Positions 35,224-43,411 of a stretch of 64,000 bases of DNA are shown here, one piece after another (the stretch's first letter is position 1; every line of letters begins with the position of its first letter). Source of the stretch: Ectopseudomonas chengduensis. Its GTDB lineage: Bacteria; Pseudomonadota; Gammaproteobacteria; Pseudomonadales; Pseudomonadaceae. A program made the translations under genes and the position numbers. Below the pieces are notes generated by a model that was not told where the DNA came from, made no database searches, and was given only the letters and a program-made list of their open reading frames with translations. The DNA lies in contig NZ_FMZQ01000001.1 of assembly GCF_900102635.1 (NCBI RefSeq), positions 434,001-498,000 of the forward strand, read 5' to 3'.

Positions 35224-36429
35224 ATGCAACGACGCCTGTACCCAGGGCGCGATTTTCGCCGTGCGCAGAATATTGACGAGTTGCGCGAGATGGCGCGCCG
35301 CCGGTTGCCGAACTTTTCCTTCGAGTATGTCGAGGGCGGCGCCGACGATGAGGTGACGCTCAGGCGTAACCGCAGCGTATTCGAGGGCATCACCCTGCAG
35401 CCGCGCACACTGGTCGATGTTGGCCAGCGCGATCTGGGGTGTCATTTCTTCGAGCGTCCATCGAGCATGCCTTGTTTGATCGGCCCGACTGGTTTCAACG
35501 GCCTGCTGACCGATCGTGGTGATTGGCACCTGGCCCAGGCGGCCACCCGTGCCGGTATTCCCTTCGTGCTGAGCAATGCTTCCACCGTCGCCATCGAAGA
35601 GATCGCTGCCATCGACGGGGTGCGTGCCTGGATGCAAATTTACCTGTACCGCACCCGCCAGCACGTTGCTGATCTGGTGGCGCGCTGCAAGGCGCTGGAA
35701 CTGGAGGCCATAGTGGTCACCACCGACAGTGCGATCCTCGGCAATCGTGAGTGGGACCGGCGCAATTACAGCCGGCCGCTGAAGCTCGACCTGCGCAATG
35801 CCTTGGACGTCGCGGCCCATCCAGGCTGGGTCTGGGATGTGCTGGTACCCCATGGCGTGCCGCGCTTCAAGAACCTGGGCAATCTGTTGAAGCCAGGACA
35901 GGACTCGGTGAAAGGCGCGGCCAGTGCCATCGGCCAGGAGCTGGACGCCACCCTGAGCTGGCAGGACATTGCCTGGTTGCGCGACCTGTGGCCCGGAAAA
36001 CTCATCGTCAAGGGCCTGATGCATCCGGACGATGCGCCCCAGGCACTCAAGTACGGCGTCGATGGCGTGGTGCTGTCCAATCACGGCGGTCGCCAGCTCG
36101 ATGGCGCAGTGTCGGCCATGGAGGTGCTGCCCGGTATCGTGCGGCAGCTCAAGGGGCGCGTTAGCGTGTTCCTAGATGGTGGTTTCCGCCGCGGCACGGA
36201 CATTCTCAAGGCCCGTCTGTTGGGCGCCGATGGGGTGTTCCTGGGGCGTGCGGGTCTCTATGGCCTGGCCGCGGGCAAAGGCCCGGGGGCCAGCCACGCG
36301 ATCGAGATCCTGCGTAGCGAGATGGACCGTTCCCTGGGGCTGCTGGGCTGCAGCAGCCTGGAGGAACTGACGCCCGATCTGATCCACGATCCCGTCTGGC
36401 GCGGCTTGGCCGAAGCCATTCGTCGCTAG
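35224..36429 (+). CDS. FMN-dependent alpha-hydroxyacid dehydrogenase (LldD/MdlB family)
   Basis: 401 residues of the FMN hydroxyacid oxidase/dehydrogenase family. The N-terminus FSFEYVEGGADDEVTLRRNRSVF and the active-site motif SNHGGRQLDGA with catalytic histidine are diagnostic; FLDGGFRRGTDILKARLLGADGVFLGRAGLYGLA binds FMN phosphate. It oxidises an L-2-hydroxyacid (lactate, mandelate, glycolate type) to the keto acid, passing electrons to the membrane quinone pool or oxygen. ATG 35224 has GATGAGG 7 bases upstream; TTG 35218 is rejected. Last gene of the TRAP-led cluster, followed by a terminator. Confidence 0.9.
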   Translation: MQRRLYPGRDFRRAQNIDELREMARRRLPNFSFEYVEGGADDEVTLRRNRSVFEGITLQPRTLVDVGQRDLGCHFFERPSSMPCLIGPTGFNGLLTDRGDWHLAQAATRAGIPFVLSNASTVAIEEIAAIDGVRAWMQIYLYRTRQHVADLVARCKALELEAIVVTTDSAILGNREWDRRNYSRPLKLDLRNALDVAAHPGWVWDVLVPHGVPRFKNLGNLLKPGQDSVKGAASAIGQELDATLSWQDIAWLRDLWPGKLIVKGLMHPDDAPQALKYGVDGVVLSNHGGRQLDGAVSAMEVLPGIVRQLKGRVSVFLDGGFRRGTDILKARLLGADGVFLGRAGLYGLAAGKGPGASHAIEILRSEMDRSLGLLGCSSLEELTPDLIHDPVWRGLAEAIRR

Positions 36430-36437
36430 TTTTCCAA

Positions 36438-36483
36438 CTGCCTCGCACCCACCCACGAATCTGCAGGTGCGAGGCAGCTTTTT
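36438..36483 (+). terminator. Terminator of the TRAP-led cluster
   Basis: Long stem CTGCCTCGCACC (36438-36449) and GGTGCGAGGCAG (36466-36477) followed by CTTTTTA, nine bases after the stop of the FMN enzyme. Confidence 0.85.
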
Positions 36484-36751
36484 ATGACCTGCCATCCTTG
36501 GTAGCCACCCTTTCGGGGGCGTCGCCCACTACGTCGAAAATAGCTCCCGGCTATTTTTTATTCCACTGACCTTCATGTTTTCGTAGCCCGGATGCAATCC
36601 GGGGCAAACCATTGCCCGACAAGCCACTCCCGGAGTGCATCCGGGCTACGCATTAGGTGTCGATGCGCCGATTCAGCTTGCGTAGGAACGGTCGGACGGA
36701 GAACCGAATTCGCGGATAAATCCGCTGCTACAGGGGGCACAAGTCCATAAA
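36484..36751. other. Intergenic region with hairpins and a repeat
   Basis: No gene. A short hairpin AAATAGC/GCTATTT (36538-36556) with a following T-run could be a second terminator. The rest holds the extragenic palindrome described separately and a purine-poor stretch with no recognisable feature. Confidence 0.5.
36582..36650. repeat. Extragenic palindrome (family C, copy 1)
   Basis: Arms beginning CGTAGCCCGGATGCAATCC (36582-36603) and ending GTGCATCCGGGCTACG (36629-36650), imperfect inverted repeat. A shorter relative is at 43380-43404. These GTAGCCCGGAT elements recur in Pseudomonas intergenic DNA. Confidence 0.7.
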
Positions 36752-36786
36752 AAACGCCGCGACCCGGCAAGGGCATCGCGGCGTTT
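36752..36786 (-). terminator. Terminator of the tct-ldh operon
   Basis: Stem AAACGCCGCGA (36752-36762) and TCGCGGCGTTT (36776-36786). On the minus strand the stem is followed by a T-run (the A-rich stretch 36748-36754). It lies 20 bases past the stop of the Ldh-family gene. Confidence 0.85.
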
Positions 36787-36805
36787 GTTTAACCGATCGG
36801 AGCAA

Positions 36806-37852
36806 TCAGAACGGCCAATCGCTGCCGGCCTCGCTGGCCGCGGTGCGCAACGCCGCCAGCACATCCTCCGGCAGCTCCAGCCCCTGCTCGAAGGCCTTGG
36901 CCCGGCGCGCGATACCGGCGTGGCCAGGCATACGCACCGGGCTCTGCGCCACGCGCGGGCGGCTTTCCAGACAGGCCGCGACGAAGTGATCCATCTCCGC
37001 TTTCAACTCCTCGACGCCGCCGAAGAAGGCCGGGTCGAAGGTCAGCACGGTGACGGCGGCGCCCCATTGCTTGACCCCGTCCTTGCGGCCGAAGCCGCCC
37101 AGGCCGGCGGTCAGCGCTTCCACCAGGGTGCCGAGGGCGAAGCCCTTGTGGCCGAACTCCAGGCTGCCCAGGGGCAGGATGGCGCCCGGCGGCGTGGCGA
37201 AGAAGGTCGTGGTGTCGCGCGTCGGCTGGCCGTCCTGGTCGATCAGCGCCGCATGTTCCAGCTGGCCGCCGGCCTGGTGGGTCTTGTTCACCAGGCCGTT
37301 GGTGATGGTCGACATGCTGACGTCGATGAGGATCGGCTTCTCCCCGGTGGGAATGCCGATGCCCAGCGGGTTCGGTGTGTACACCGGGTCCAGCCCGCCG
37401 TGCGGCGCCACCGAGGCCACGGCCGGATCGGAGGTCAGCACCAGCGGGATCAGGTCCTGCTCGGTGTAGCGCTGCAGGTAGGCGGCCAGGCAGGCGATAT
37501 GGTGCGAGCGGCGAATGGTCGCCACACCAATACCGAAGGTGCGGGCGGCTTGGGCGGTGAAGTCCAGCGCTTGTTCGACACAGTAGGGGCCGAGCAGGTA
37601 GTCGGCGTCGTAGAGCACCGCCGCCGGGCTCTGGCGCACGACCTGCAGGCTGGCGGCCTGGCCCTTGGCGTGGCCGCTGCGCAGATCGCGCAGATAACCC
37701 TGGGCCAGTTTCACGCCGTGGGTGTGGTGGCCGAGCAGGTCGCCTTCCACCAACACCCGGCTGACCACGCTGGCGACCTCGGGGCTGACGTCAGCCCCGA
37801 GAAAGAGTTGCTGGATGAAATGTTCCAGTTGTTCGGGGGCGATGCGGCTCAT
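36806..37852 (-). CDS. Ldh-family oxidoreductase (malate/L-sulfolactate/diketogulonate reductase type)
   Basis: 348 residues of the NAD(P)H-dependent Ldh2/YiaK family, distinct from classical lactate dehydrogenase. Visible marks: EGDLLGHHTHGVKLAQGYL (the H-x-SHG-like catalytic histidine region), FGIGVATIRRSHHIACLAAYLQRY, NPLGIGIPTGEKPILIDVSMSTITNGLV, and LEFGHKGFALGTLVEALTAGL. Members reduce or oxidise 2-keto/2-hydroxy acids such as malate, 2,3-diketogulonate or ureidoglycolate. It is translationally coupled (4-base overlap) to tctA, so its substrate is probably what that transporter brings in. Confidence 0.88.
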   Translation of the reverse strand: MSRIAPEQLEHFIQQLFLGADVSPEVASVVSRVLVEGDLLGHHTHGVKLAQGYLRDLRSGHAKGQAASLQVVRQSPAAVLYDADYLLGPYCVEQALDFTAQAARTFGIGVATIRRSHHIACLAAYLQRYTEQDLIPLVLTSDPAVASVAPHGGLDPVYTPNPLGIGIPTGEKPILIDVSMSTITNGLVNKTHQAGGQLEHAALIDQDGQPTRDTTTFFATPPGAILPLGSLEFGHKGFALGTLVEALTAGLGGFGRKDGVKQWGAAVTVLTFDPAFFGGVEELKAEMDHFVAACLESRPRVAQSPVRMPGHAGIARRAKAFEQGLELPEDVLAALRTAASEAGSDWPF

Positions 37853-39384
37853 TCGATGGCTTCCTTGGACAGGGGCAGGGCGCGTGGGTAGCGCATGCGC
37901 CAGTACTTGGCGAGTACCGGGAACAGGGCCACCAGCAGTACCAGCAGGGCCAGACCGATGCTGATCGGACGCTCGACGAAGGCCAGCAGATTGCCGTCGG
38001 CCTTGATCATCGAGGTCATGAAGTTGGTTTCGAGAATGTTGCCCAGCACCAGGCCGAGAATCGCCGGGGCGATGGGGAAATCAGCGGTGGCGATCAGGTA
38101 GGCGACGATGCCGCAGACCAGCATGATCCACACGTCGGTCAGGCTGTTGTTGATGGCGAAGGCACCGACGATGCAGAAGCACAGGATGATCGGCATCAGC
38201 ACGCGTGTCGGCGTCACGGCGAACACATGGGCACTGCGGATCGCCAGGTAGCCGATCGGCAACATGATCAGGTTGGCGACGAAGAACGCGGTGAACAGGC
38301 CGTAAGCCATGGCGCTGTTGTCCATGAAGATGGTCGGCCCTGGGTTCATGCCTTTCATGTACAGCACACCAATGACGATGGCGGTGATCGAGTCACCCGG
38401 GATGCCGAACACCAGCGCCGGCACCCACGCACCGGCCACTGCAGCGTTGTTCGCCGAGCCCGCGTCCACCAGGCCTTCGACATGGCCCTTGCCGTAGGCT
38501 TCAGGCGTTTTCGAGCGCTTCTTGCTGACGGCATAGCAGATCCATGCAGCGATATCGGCGCCGGCACCAGGCAAGGCACCGATGAAGGCGCCCAGGCTGC
38601 TACCGCGGATCACGTTCTTCCAGTAACGCTTGAGGTGCGTCGGCACCAAGCCGAAGACGCTGCCATGCTGGGGGGCGATGGTTTGCGTCGCGTCCTGCGC
38701 GTTGGCCTTGTCGCGGGGGATGGAATAGAGCTTCATCACCTCGTACATGGCGAAGAAACCAATCATCACCGGGATGAAGTTGATGCCCCCCATCAAATCG
38801 GGCACATCGAAGGTGAAGCGCGGCGCGCCGGTGACCATGTCCAGGCCGACCGTGGCCAGCAGCAGGCCGACCATCAGCGACAGGAAGCCTTTTACCGCCG
38901 AGCCGGTGGAGATGAACACCGCGCTGCCCAGGCCGAGCACGGCCAGCCAGAAGTATTCGAAGGAGCTGAAATTCAGCGCGAACTCGGCCAGCGACGGGGC
39001 GATCATCACCAGTACCAGCGTGCCGGTCAGGCCGCCGATCACCGAGCAGGTGACGTTCAGGCCCAGCGCCTCACGTGCACGCCCTGCTCGGCCCAGCGCT
39101 GCTGAGTCGGCCACGTAGGCGGCGGAGGCGGGGGTACCCGGAATGTTCAGGTAGGTGCCGGGAATATCGCCGGCAAAGATGGCCATGGCCGCGGTGGTGA
39201 TAATGGCGGCGATGGCCGCGGTCGGCTCCATGGCGAAGGTGATCGGGACCAGCAGCGCAACGGCCATGGTGGCCGACAGGCCCGGAATGGCTCCGACGAA
39301 AACGCCGAACAGCGCGGCCAGCAGGATCACCAGCAGCGTCTGGAAATTGAAGACGAGCAGAATGCCGTCGAGTAACTCGTTCAT
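37849..39384 (-). CDS. tctA: Tripartite tricarboxylate transporter large permease, TctA family
   Basis: 511 residues, about twelve membrane helices, with the family motifs FGVFVGAIPGLSATMAVALLVPITF and GALPGAGADIAAWICYAVSKKRSKTPE. It is the channel subunit of a TctABC carboxylate importer. It is preceded by tctB at 10 bases and overlaps the Ldh gene. The natural substrate of this copy is not citrate by necessity; the family transports many carboxylates. Confidence 0.92.
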   Translation of the reverse strand: MNELLDGILLVFNFQTLLVILLAALFGVFVGAIPGLSATMAVALLVPITFAMEPTAAIAAIITTAAMAIFAGDIPGTYLNIPGTPASAAYVADSAALGRAGRAREALGLNVTCSVIGGLTGTLVLVMIAPSLAEFALNFSSFEYFWLAVLGLGSAVFISTGSAVKGFLSLMVGLLLATVGLDMVTGAPRFTFDVPDLMGGINFIPVMIGFFAMYEVMKLYSIPRDKANAQDATQTIAPQHGSVFGLVPTHLKRYWKNVIRGSSLGAFIGALPGAGADIAAWICYAVSKKRSKTPEAYGKGHVEGLVDAGSANNAAVAGAWVPALVFGIPGDSITAIVIGVLYMKGMNPGPTIFMDNSAMAYGLFTAFFVANLIMLPIGYLAIRSAHVFAVTPTRVLMPIILCFCIVGAFAINNSLTDVWIMLVCGIVAYLIATADFPIAPAILGLVLGNILETNFMTSMIKADGNLLAFVERPISIGLALLVLLVALFPVLAKYWRMRYPRALPLSKEAIE

Positions 39385-39394
39385 GGGTGGCTCC

Positions 39395-39844
39395 TCAGAA
39401 ACCTAGGGGCCCGACGGGCAAGGGAACTTTGAGCAGGTGACCGAAGGAGAGACTGATGACCGCGGTGGCCACGAGGCTGATGACCAGAGATGGCATCAGG
39501 CGTACGCCACGCTGGATCAGCAGAATCAGCATGATCAACAGCATCATCGGGGCGGCGCCGATGATTTCGCTGAGGTAGATGTAGGCCACGACCAGTGCGC
39601 AAGGCAGTAGCACAGCCAGTGACGGCAGGCCAAAGCCGGAGTTGTCGCCGACCCCCTCCGTGCGCAGCTGGCGCAATGCGTTGAAGCTGAGCAATACCCC
39701 ACCAGCAGCCATGCCTATGGCGATCAGCGTGGGGAAAAAGTCGGCGCCGTACTGCATGCCGGGCACTACCGGAAACTCGCGGGCCATCAGCCATACACCC
39801 AGACCCAGGGCGATGAAGATCAGACCGAACAGAAGGTCTTTCAT
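39395..39844 (-). CDS. tctB: Tripartite tricarboxylate transporter small permease, TctB family
   Basis: 149 residues with four hydrophobic helices (LLFGLIFIALGLGVWLMA; LIAIGMAAGGVLLSF; LAVLLPCALVVAYIYL; MMLLIMLILLIQRG). ATG 39844 matches the usual TctB start; the 13-codon upstream extension has no support. Middle gene of tctCBA. Confidence 0.88.
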   Translation of the reverse strand: MKDLLFGLIFIALGLGVWLMAREFPVVPGMQYGADFFPTLIAIGMAAGGVLLSFNALRQLRTEGVGDNSGFGLPSLAVLLPCALVVAYIYLSEIIGAAPMMLLIMLILLIQRGVRLMPSLVISLVATAVISLSFGHLLKVPLPVGPLGF

Positions 39845-39877
39845 GGATGAACTCTCATACAACCGAGTAAAGGCAAA

Positions 39878-39898
39878 CGGCACCCCGAAGGGGCGCCG
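39878..39898 (-). terminator. Attenuator-like hairpin between tctC and tctB
   Basis: CGGCACCCC-GAA-GGGGCGCCG, one mismatch; on the minus strand it is followed by TTTGCCTTT. Placed after the binding-protein gene, it would let tctC be expressed more strongly than the permeases, a common arrangement. Confidence 0.5.
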
Positions 39899-39913
39899 TA
39901 TCGAAGGTCGGGC

Positions 39914-40900
39914 TTACTTCTTCATGCCGATCTTTTCGATGATGCCGCCCATGTAGGTGTTGTTTTCCTCAAGGAAGACGTTGAAGTCGGCGGTGTTGCG
40001 CCACTCCGCACCGAAGCCCAGCTTATGCATGTAATCCTGATACATGTCGGACTTGTAGGCTTTCTCCAGCGCCGCTTCGAGGGTGGCGGCGATTTCCGGC
40101 GACAGGTTCTTGGGCCCTGCGATACCACGCCATTCACCCAGCGAGTAGTCACTGCCGAGGCTCTCCTTGAGCGTCGGGATGTCCGGGAAGGCCGGGTTGC
40201 GCTCGGGCGAGAGAATGGCCAGGCCCTTGGCCTTGCCGGCATCGATCATCGAGCGGGCTTCCGGTACCGAGGTCGGTACCAGTTGGATGCTGCCGGCCGC
40301 CAGTTCGACCATGGCCGGCGCTGCGCCCTGGCTCGGCACGAAGGTGATCTTCTGCGGGTCGATACCCTGCTCCAGCAGCAGGCCAGCGAAGGCCACGTGC
40401 CAGATGCCGCCCAGGCCGGTGCCCGAGGCCTTGATGGTGCCCTTGGGTTCGTTACGAATGGTTTCCAGCAGCTCGCCGACACTGTTGTACGGCGCATCTG
40501 CCGCGACCTGCACGCCCGGATAGTCATAGTTGGTCATGGCTATCGGGGTGTAGTCCTTGTAGGTCAGCTTGGTCAGACCCTGCCAGTGCATCATGTTCAG
40601 CTCGCCGGTGATGAAACCCAGCGTGTAGCCGTCCGGCTTGGCGGTGGCCATCACGCTGTGACCGACGACACCGTTGCCGCCCGCACGGTTGACCACGTTG
40701 ATGGTGACGCCCAGTTCTTTCTCCAGGGCCGCGGCGATACCACGTGCCGCCGCATCGCTGCCACCGCCGGCAGCCCAGGGCACGATCAGCTGGATGGGCT
40801 TGTCCGGGTAAGCCGCCATGGCCATGGGCGAGACCAGCAGGGCGGACAGCAGGAGGGATTTGAGGGTGCGGCGCGCAGCGCCAGCCTGGGTGGAAAGCAT
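39914..40900 (-). CDS. tctC: Tripartite tricarboxylate transporter substrate-binding protein, TctC family
   Basis: 328 residues. Signal peptide TLKSLLLSALLVSPMAMA, then AYPDKPIQLIVPWAAGGGSDAAARGIAAALEKELG, the diagnostic TctC/Bug opening with the two glycine-rich ligand loops. It delivers a carboxylate to TctAB. ATG 40900 has AGGTGA upstream; GTG 40909 is an alternative. First gene of tctCBA-ldh on the minus strand, downstream of a same-strand LysR gene. Confidence 0.92.
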   Translation of the reverse strand: MLSTQAGAARRTLKSLLLSALLVSPMAMAAYPDKPIQLIVPWAAGGGSDAAARGIAAALEKELGVTINVVNRAGGNGVVGHSVMATAKPDGYTLGFITGELNMMHWQGLTKLTYKDYTPIAMTNYDYPGVQVAADAPYNSVGELLETIRNEPKGTIKASGTGLGGIWHVAFAGLLLEQGIDPQKITFVPSQGAAPAMVELAAGSIQLVPTSVPEARSMIDAGKAKGLAILSPERNPAFPDIPTLKESLGSDYSLGEWRGIAGPKNLSPEIAATLEAALEKAYKSDMYQDYMHKLGFGAEWRNTADFNVFLEENNTYMGGIIEKIGMKK

Positions 40901-41056
40901 GGATGTCACCTATTGAAATTATTGTCAGTGATCGCGCCGTCACTGCAGCAGTTCGGTCGCGATAGCCCGTGTCAGAGGGTTGGGCATGGCCTGCACACTA
41001 TTGTCTGACAAACCGGGCTGTCTAATGAGGCTTAGTAATCAGCCCATAACGAGGGG

Positions 41057-41995
41057 TTATCTGGGGCTGTCGAGCACGCTTTGCAGCGCCTCGTAGAACT
41101 GCATAGCGTTGGCGGACAGCGGTTCGTCCTTGCGTCGCAGCAGGCCATAGCCGAGCGATGGCGTCTGCAGTGGTGGTTGCAGCAGGACCAACTGCCCCAG
41201 TGCCACCTGCTGCAGGACGATGGCCTCCGGCAGAAGCGCCAGCGCCTGGCTGTGGTGCAGCAGGTGCAGGGTCGATTGCACCGAGGCGGTTTCCACCCGG
41301 TTGAGCGGGAAGCGGATGCCGGCGTCGTTGAAGGCCTGTTCGATCATGCGCCGCAGGGGCGTGTTGGACGGGTACACCACCCACGGCCACTGCTCCAGAT
41401 CACGGGCACTCGGCGTCGCCTCGCGGGCCAGCGGGTGAGCTGGGTCGGCGCAGAGCAGGAAGGGTTCGCTAGCCACTTCCTGATAGCTGAAATGCTCCTG
41501 CTGGCGCGGCTCGGTGAAGCGCCCGATGGCCAGGTCCAGCTGCTTGTGCAGGAGCATCTGCAATAGGTAGTCGCTGGTGTGCTCGACCAACTCGATGGTC
41601 AGCAGCGGGCGTTGGCGTTTGAGCTGCAGCAGGGTTTTCGGCACGACCTGGGCAGTGGCGGCGAAGATCGCGCCGACGCGCAGATGGCCATAGCCGCCTT
41701 GGCGCAGGGTATCGAGCTCCTGAGCGAAGTGCTGGCAGTCGTTGAGCGTGCGCCGGGCATAGGCGATCACCGTCAGGCCGAGTTCGGTGGCGACCAGCTC
41801 GCGTGGCTGGCGGTCGAACAGGGCGAAGTCGAACATCTGCTCGATCTCGCGCAGCATCTTGCTCACCGCTGGCTGACTCAACCCCATTTGTTGAGCCGTG
41901 GCGTGCATGTTGCCGGTGTCGGCGAGGGTTTCTATCAGCTGCAGATGGCGCAGGCGCAGCCAGTTATGCAGGGTGGGCAGCTTGTTCAGGCTCAC
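41057..41995 (-). CDS. LysR-family regulator (GbpR/ChvE-type)
   Basis: 312 residues. The N-terminal HTH is LRHLQLIETLADTGNMHATAQQMGLSQPAVSKMLREIEQMF, followed by the effector domain (GHLRVGAIFAATAQVVPKTLLQLKRQRPLLTIELVEHTSDYLLQML). It resembles regulators of sugar-acid uptake. GTG 41995 is chosen with GGGAG ten bases upstream; no ATG is available at this point. It lies upstream of tctC in the same direction and diverges from the FAH-family gene at 42164, so both are likely targets. A sugar-acid effector is inferred from neighbours. Confidence 0.88.
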   Translation of the reverse strand: MSLNKLPTLHNWLRLRHLQLIETLADTGNMHATAQQMGLSQPAVSKMLREIEQMFDFALFDRQPRELVATELGLTVIAYARRTLNDCQHFAQELDTLRQGGYGHLRVGAIFAATAQVVPKTLLQLKRQRPLLTIELVEHTSDYLLQMLLHKQLDLAIGRFTEPRQQEHFSYQEVASEPFLLCADPAHPLAREATPSARDLEQWPWVVYPSNTPLRRMIEQAFNDAGIRFPLNRVETASVQSTLHLLHHSQALALLPEAIVLQQVALGQLVLLQPPLQTPSLGYGLLRRKDEPLSANAMQFYEALQSVLDSPR

Positions 41996-42163
41996 GACTA
42001 CGGAACTCCCTGTGAGGCGGTGCGATAACCAGTGTGTATCGGGCGTTGACGATTCGTCATTGGTCGAGTGCACGAACGCTTGGCTATGGTCGCACAGCAG
42101 CGGCCGGGCATCCATTTGGGGTGCTGTGCGGTCGCCTCCCAACAACAATTCAAGAGTCCGCCC

Positions 42164-43345
42164 ATGGCCCGCCCCCTGATCCTCACCCCCGAAAACACGC
42201 TTCCCGAAGATGGCCTTGCCGGCACCCTGATCGCGCGCATCTGGCTGCCAGGCGACCTGGCCGGGCCGGTCCCTGTGCTGCTGCATGAAGATGGTGTGTT
42301 CGACCTCTGCTCGTTGTCACCCACCCTGGCCGGCCTGTGCGAGCTGGAAAACCTGGCCATGCGCGTGCATGACTGCCGCGCTCAGCGCCTGTGCAGTGTC
42401 GCCGAGCTGCTGGCCAACAGCGGCAGCGAGCGTAATGCCGCCCTGCCAAGCCTGCTGGCGCCAGCGGATCTGCAGGTGATCAAAGCGGCAGGCGTGACTT
42501 TCGCGGCCAGCATGCTCGAGCGCGTGATCGAAGAGCGCGCCGGCGGCGATCCGCAGCGTGCGGAAGAAATCCGCGGCCAGGTGCGCGCGGTGATTGGTGA
42601 CAACCTGCGCAGTGTCGTCCCCGGTTCGGAAAATGCCATGCGCCTGAAGGCACTGCTGCAGGAGCAGGGACTGTGGTCGCAATACCTGGAAGTGGGCATC
42701 GGCCCGGATGCCGAGGTTTTCACCAAGGCGCCAGTGCTGGCGGCCGTCGGTAGCGGCATGGACATCGGCATTCATCCTGGCTCGGCCTGGAACAACCCGG
42801 AGCCCGAGGTGGTACTGGTGGTCAACAGCCGCGGGCAGGTGCTCGGCGCGACCCTCGGCAACGACGTCAACCTGCGCGACTTCGAGGGGCGCAGTGCGCT
42901 GCTGCTGAGCAAGGCCAAGGACAACAATGGTTCGTGCGCCATCGGCCCGTTCATCCGTCTGTTCGACCAGAGCTTCAGCATCGACGACGTGCGCAACGCC
43001 GAAGTCGACCTGCGCGTCGAAGGCGATGATGGTTTCGTGCTCAAGGGCCGCAGCAGCATGAACCAGATCAGTCGCGACCCGCTGGATATCGTTGGTCAGA
43101 CGCTCAATGCCAACCACCAGTACCCGGATGGCTTCCTGCTGTATCTGGGTACGCTGTTCGCCCCGACCGAAGATCGCGATCAACCCGGCAACGGCTTCAC
43201 TCACAAACTGGGTGACTTGGTCAGCATCAGCAGTCGCCAGCTCGGCGCGCTGCATAATCGCGTGCAGCACAGCAGTGCGCTGGCGCCCTGGACCTTCGGC
43301 CTGCTGGCCTTCATCGACAACCTGACTCGCCGTCAGCGCGCCTGA
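42164..43345 (+). CDS. FAH-family 2-keto-3-deoxy sugar-acid dehydratase-like protein
   Basis: 393 residues, longer than the acylpyruvase at 34325, with an extra N-terminal domain of about 120 residues. The C-terminal catalytic core reads VGSGMDIGIHPGSAWNNPEPEVVLVVNSRGQVLGATLGNDVNLRDFEGRSALLLSKAKDNNGSCAIGPFI, with the E-x-E and D metal ligands. This arrangement matches FAH-family proteins such as Caulobacter-type 2-keto-3-deoxy-D-xylonate dehydratases. The expected reaction is removal of water from a 2-keto-3-deoxy acid to give an alpha-keto semialdehyde. ATG 42164 is chosen; upstream extension lacks support. It is alone on its transcript. Confidence 0.82.
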   Translation: MARPLILTPENTLPEDGLAGTLIARIWLPGDLAGPVPVLLHEDGVFDLCSLSPTLAGLCELENLAMRVHDCRAQRLCSVAELLANSGSERNAALPSLLAPADLQVIKAAGVTFAASMLERVIEERAGGDPQRAEEIRGQVRAVIGDNLRSVVPGSENAMRLKALLQEQGLWSQYLEVGIGPDAEVFTKAPVLAAVGSGMDIGIHPGSAWNNPEPEVVLVVNSRGQVLGATLGNDVNLRDFEGRSALLLSKAKDNNGSCAIGPFIRLFDQSFSIDDVRNAEVDLRVEGDDGFVLKGRSSMNQISRDPLDIVGQTLNANHQYPDGFLLYLGTLFAPTEDRDQPGNGFTHKLGDLVSISSRQLGALHNRVQHSSALAPWTFGLLAFIDNLTRRQRA

Positions 43346-43379
43346 TCGGCTACTTGCAGCGACTGCCGAAGGCGCTCTG

Positions 43380-43404
43380 GTAGCCCGGATTTGCTCCGTG
43401 CTAC
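43380..43404. repeat. Short extragenic palindrome (family C, copy 2)
   Basis: GTAGCCCGGA (43380-43389) and TCCGTGCTAC (43395-43404), one mismatch. It lies between convergent stops and may act as a weak bidirectional terminator. Confidence 0.5.
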
Positions 43405-43411
43405 GTGCGTC

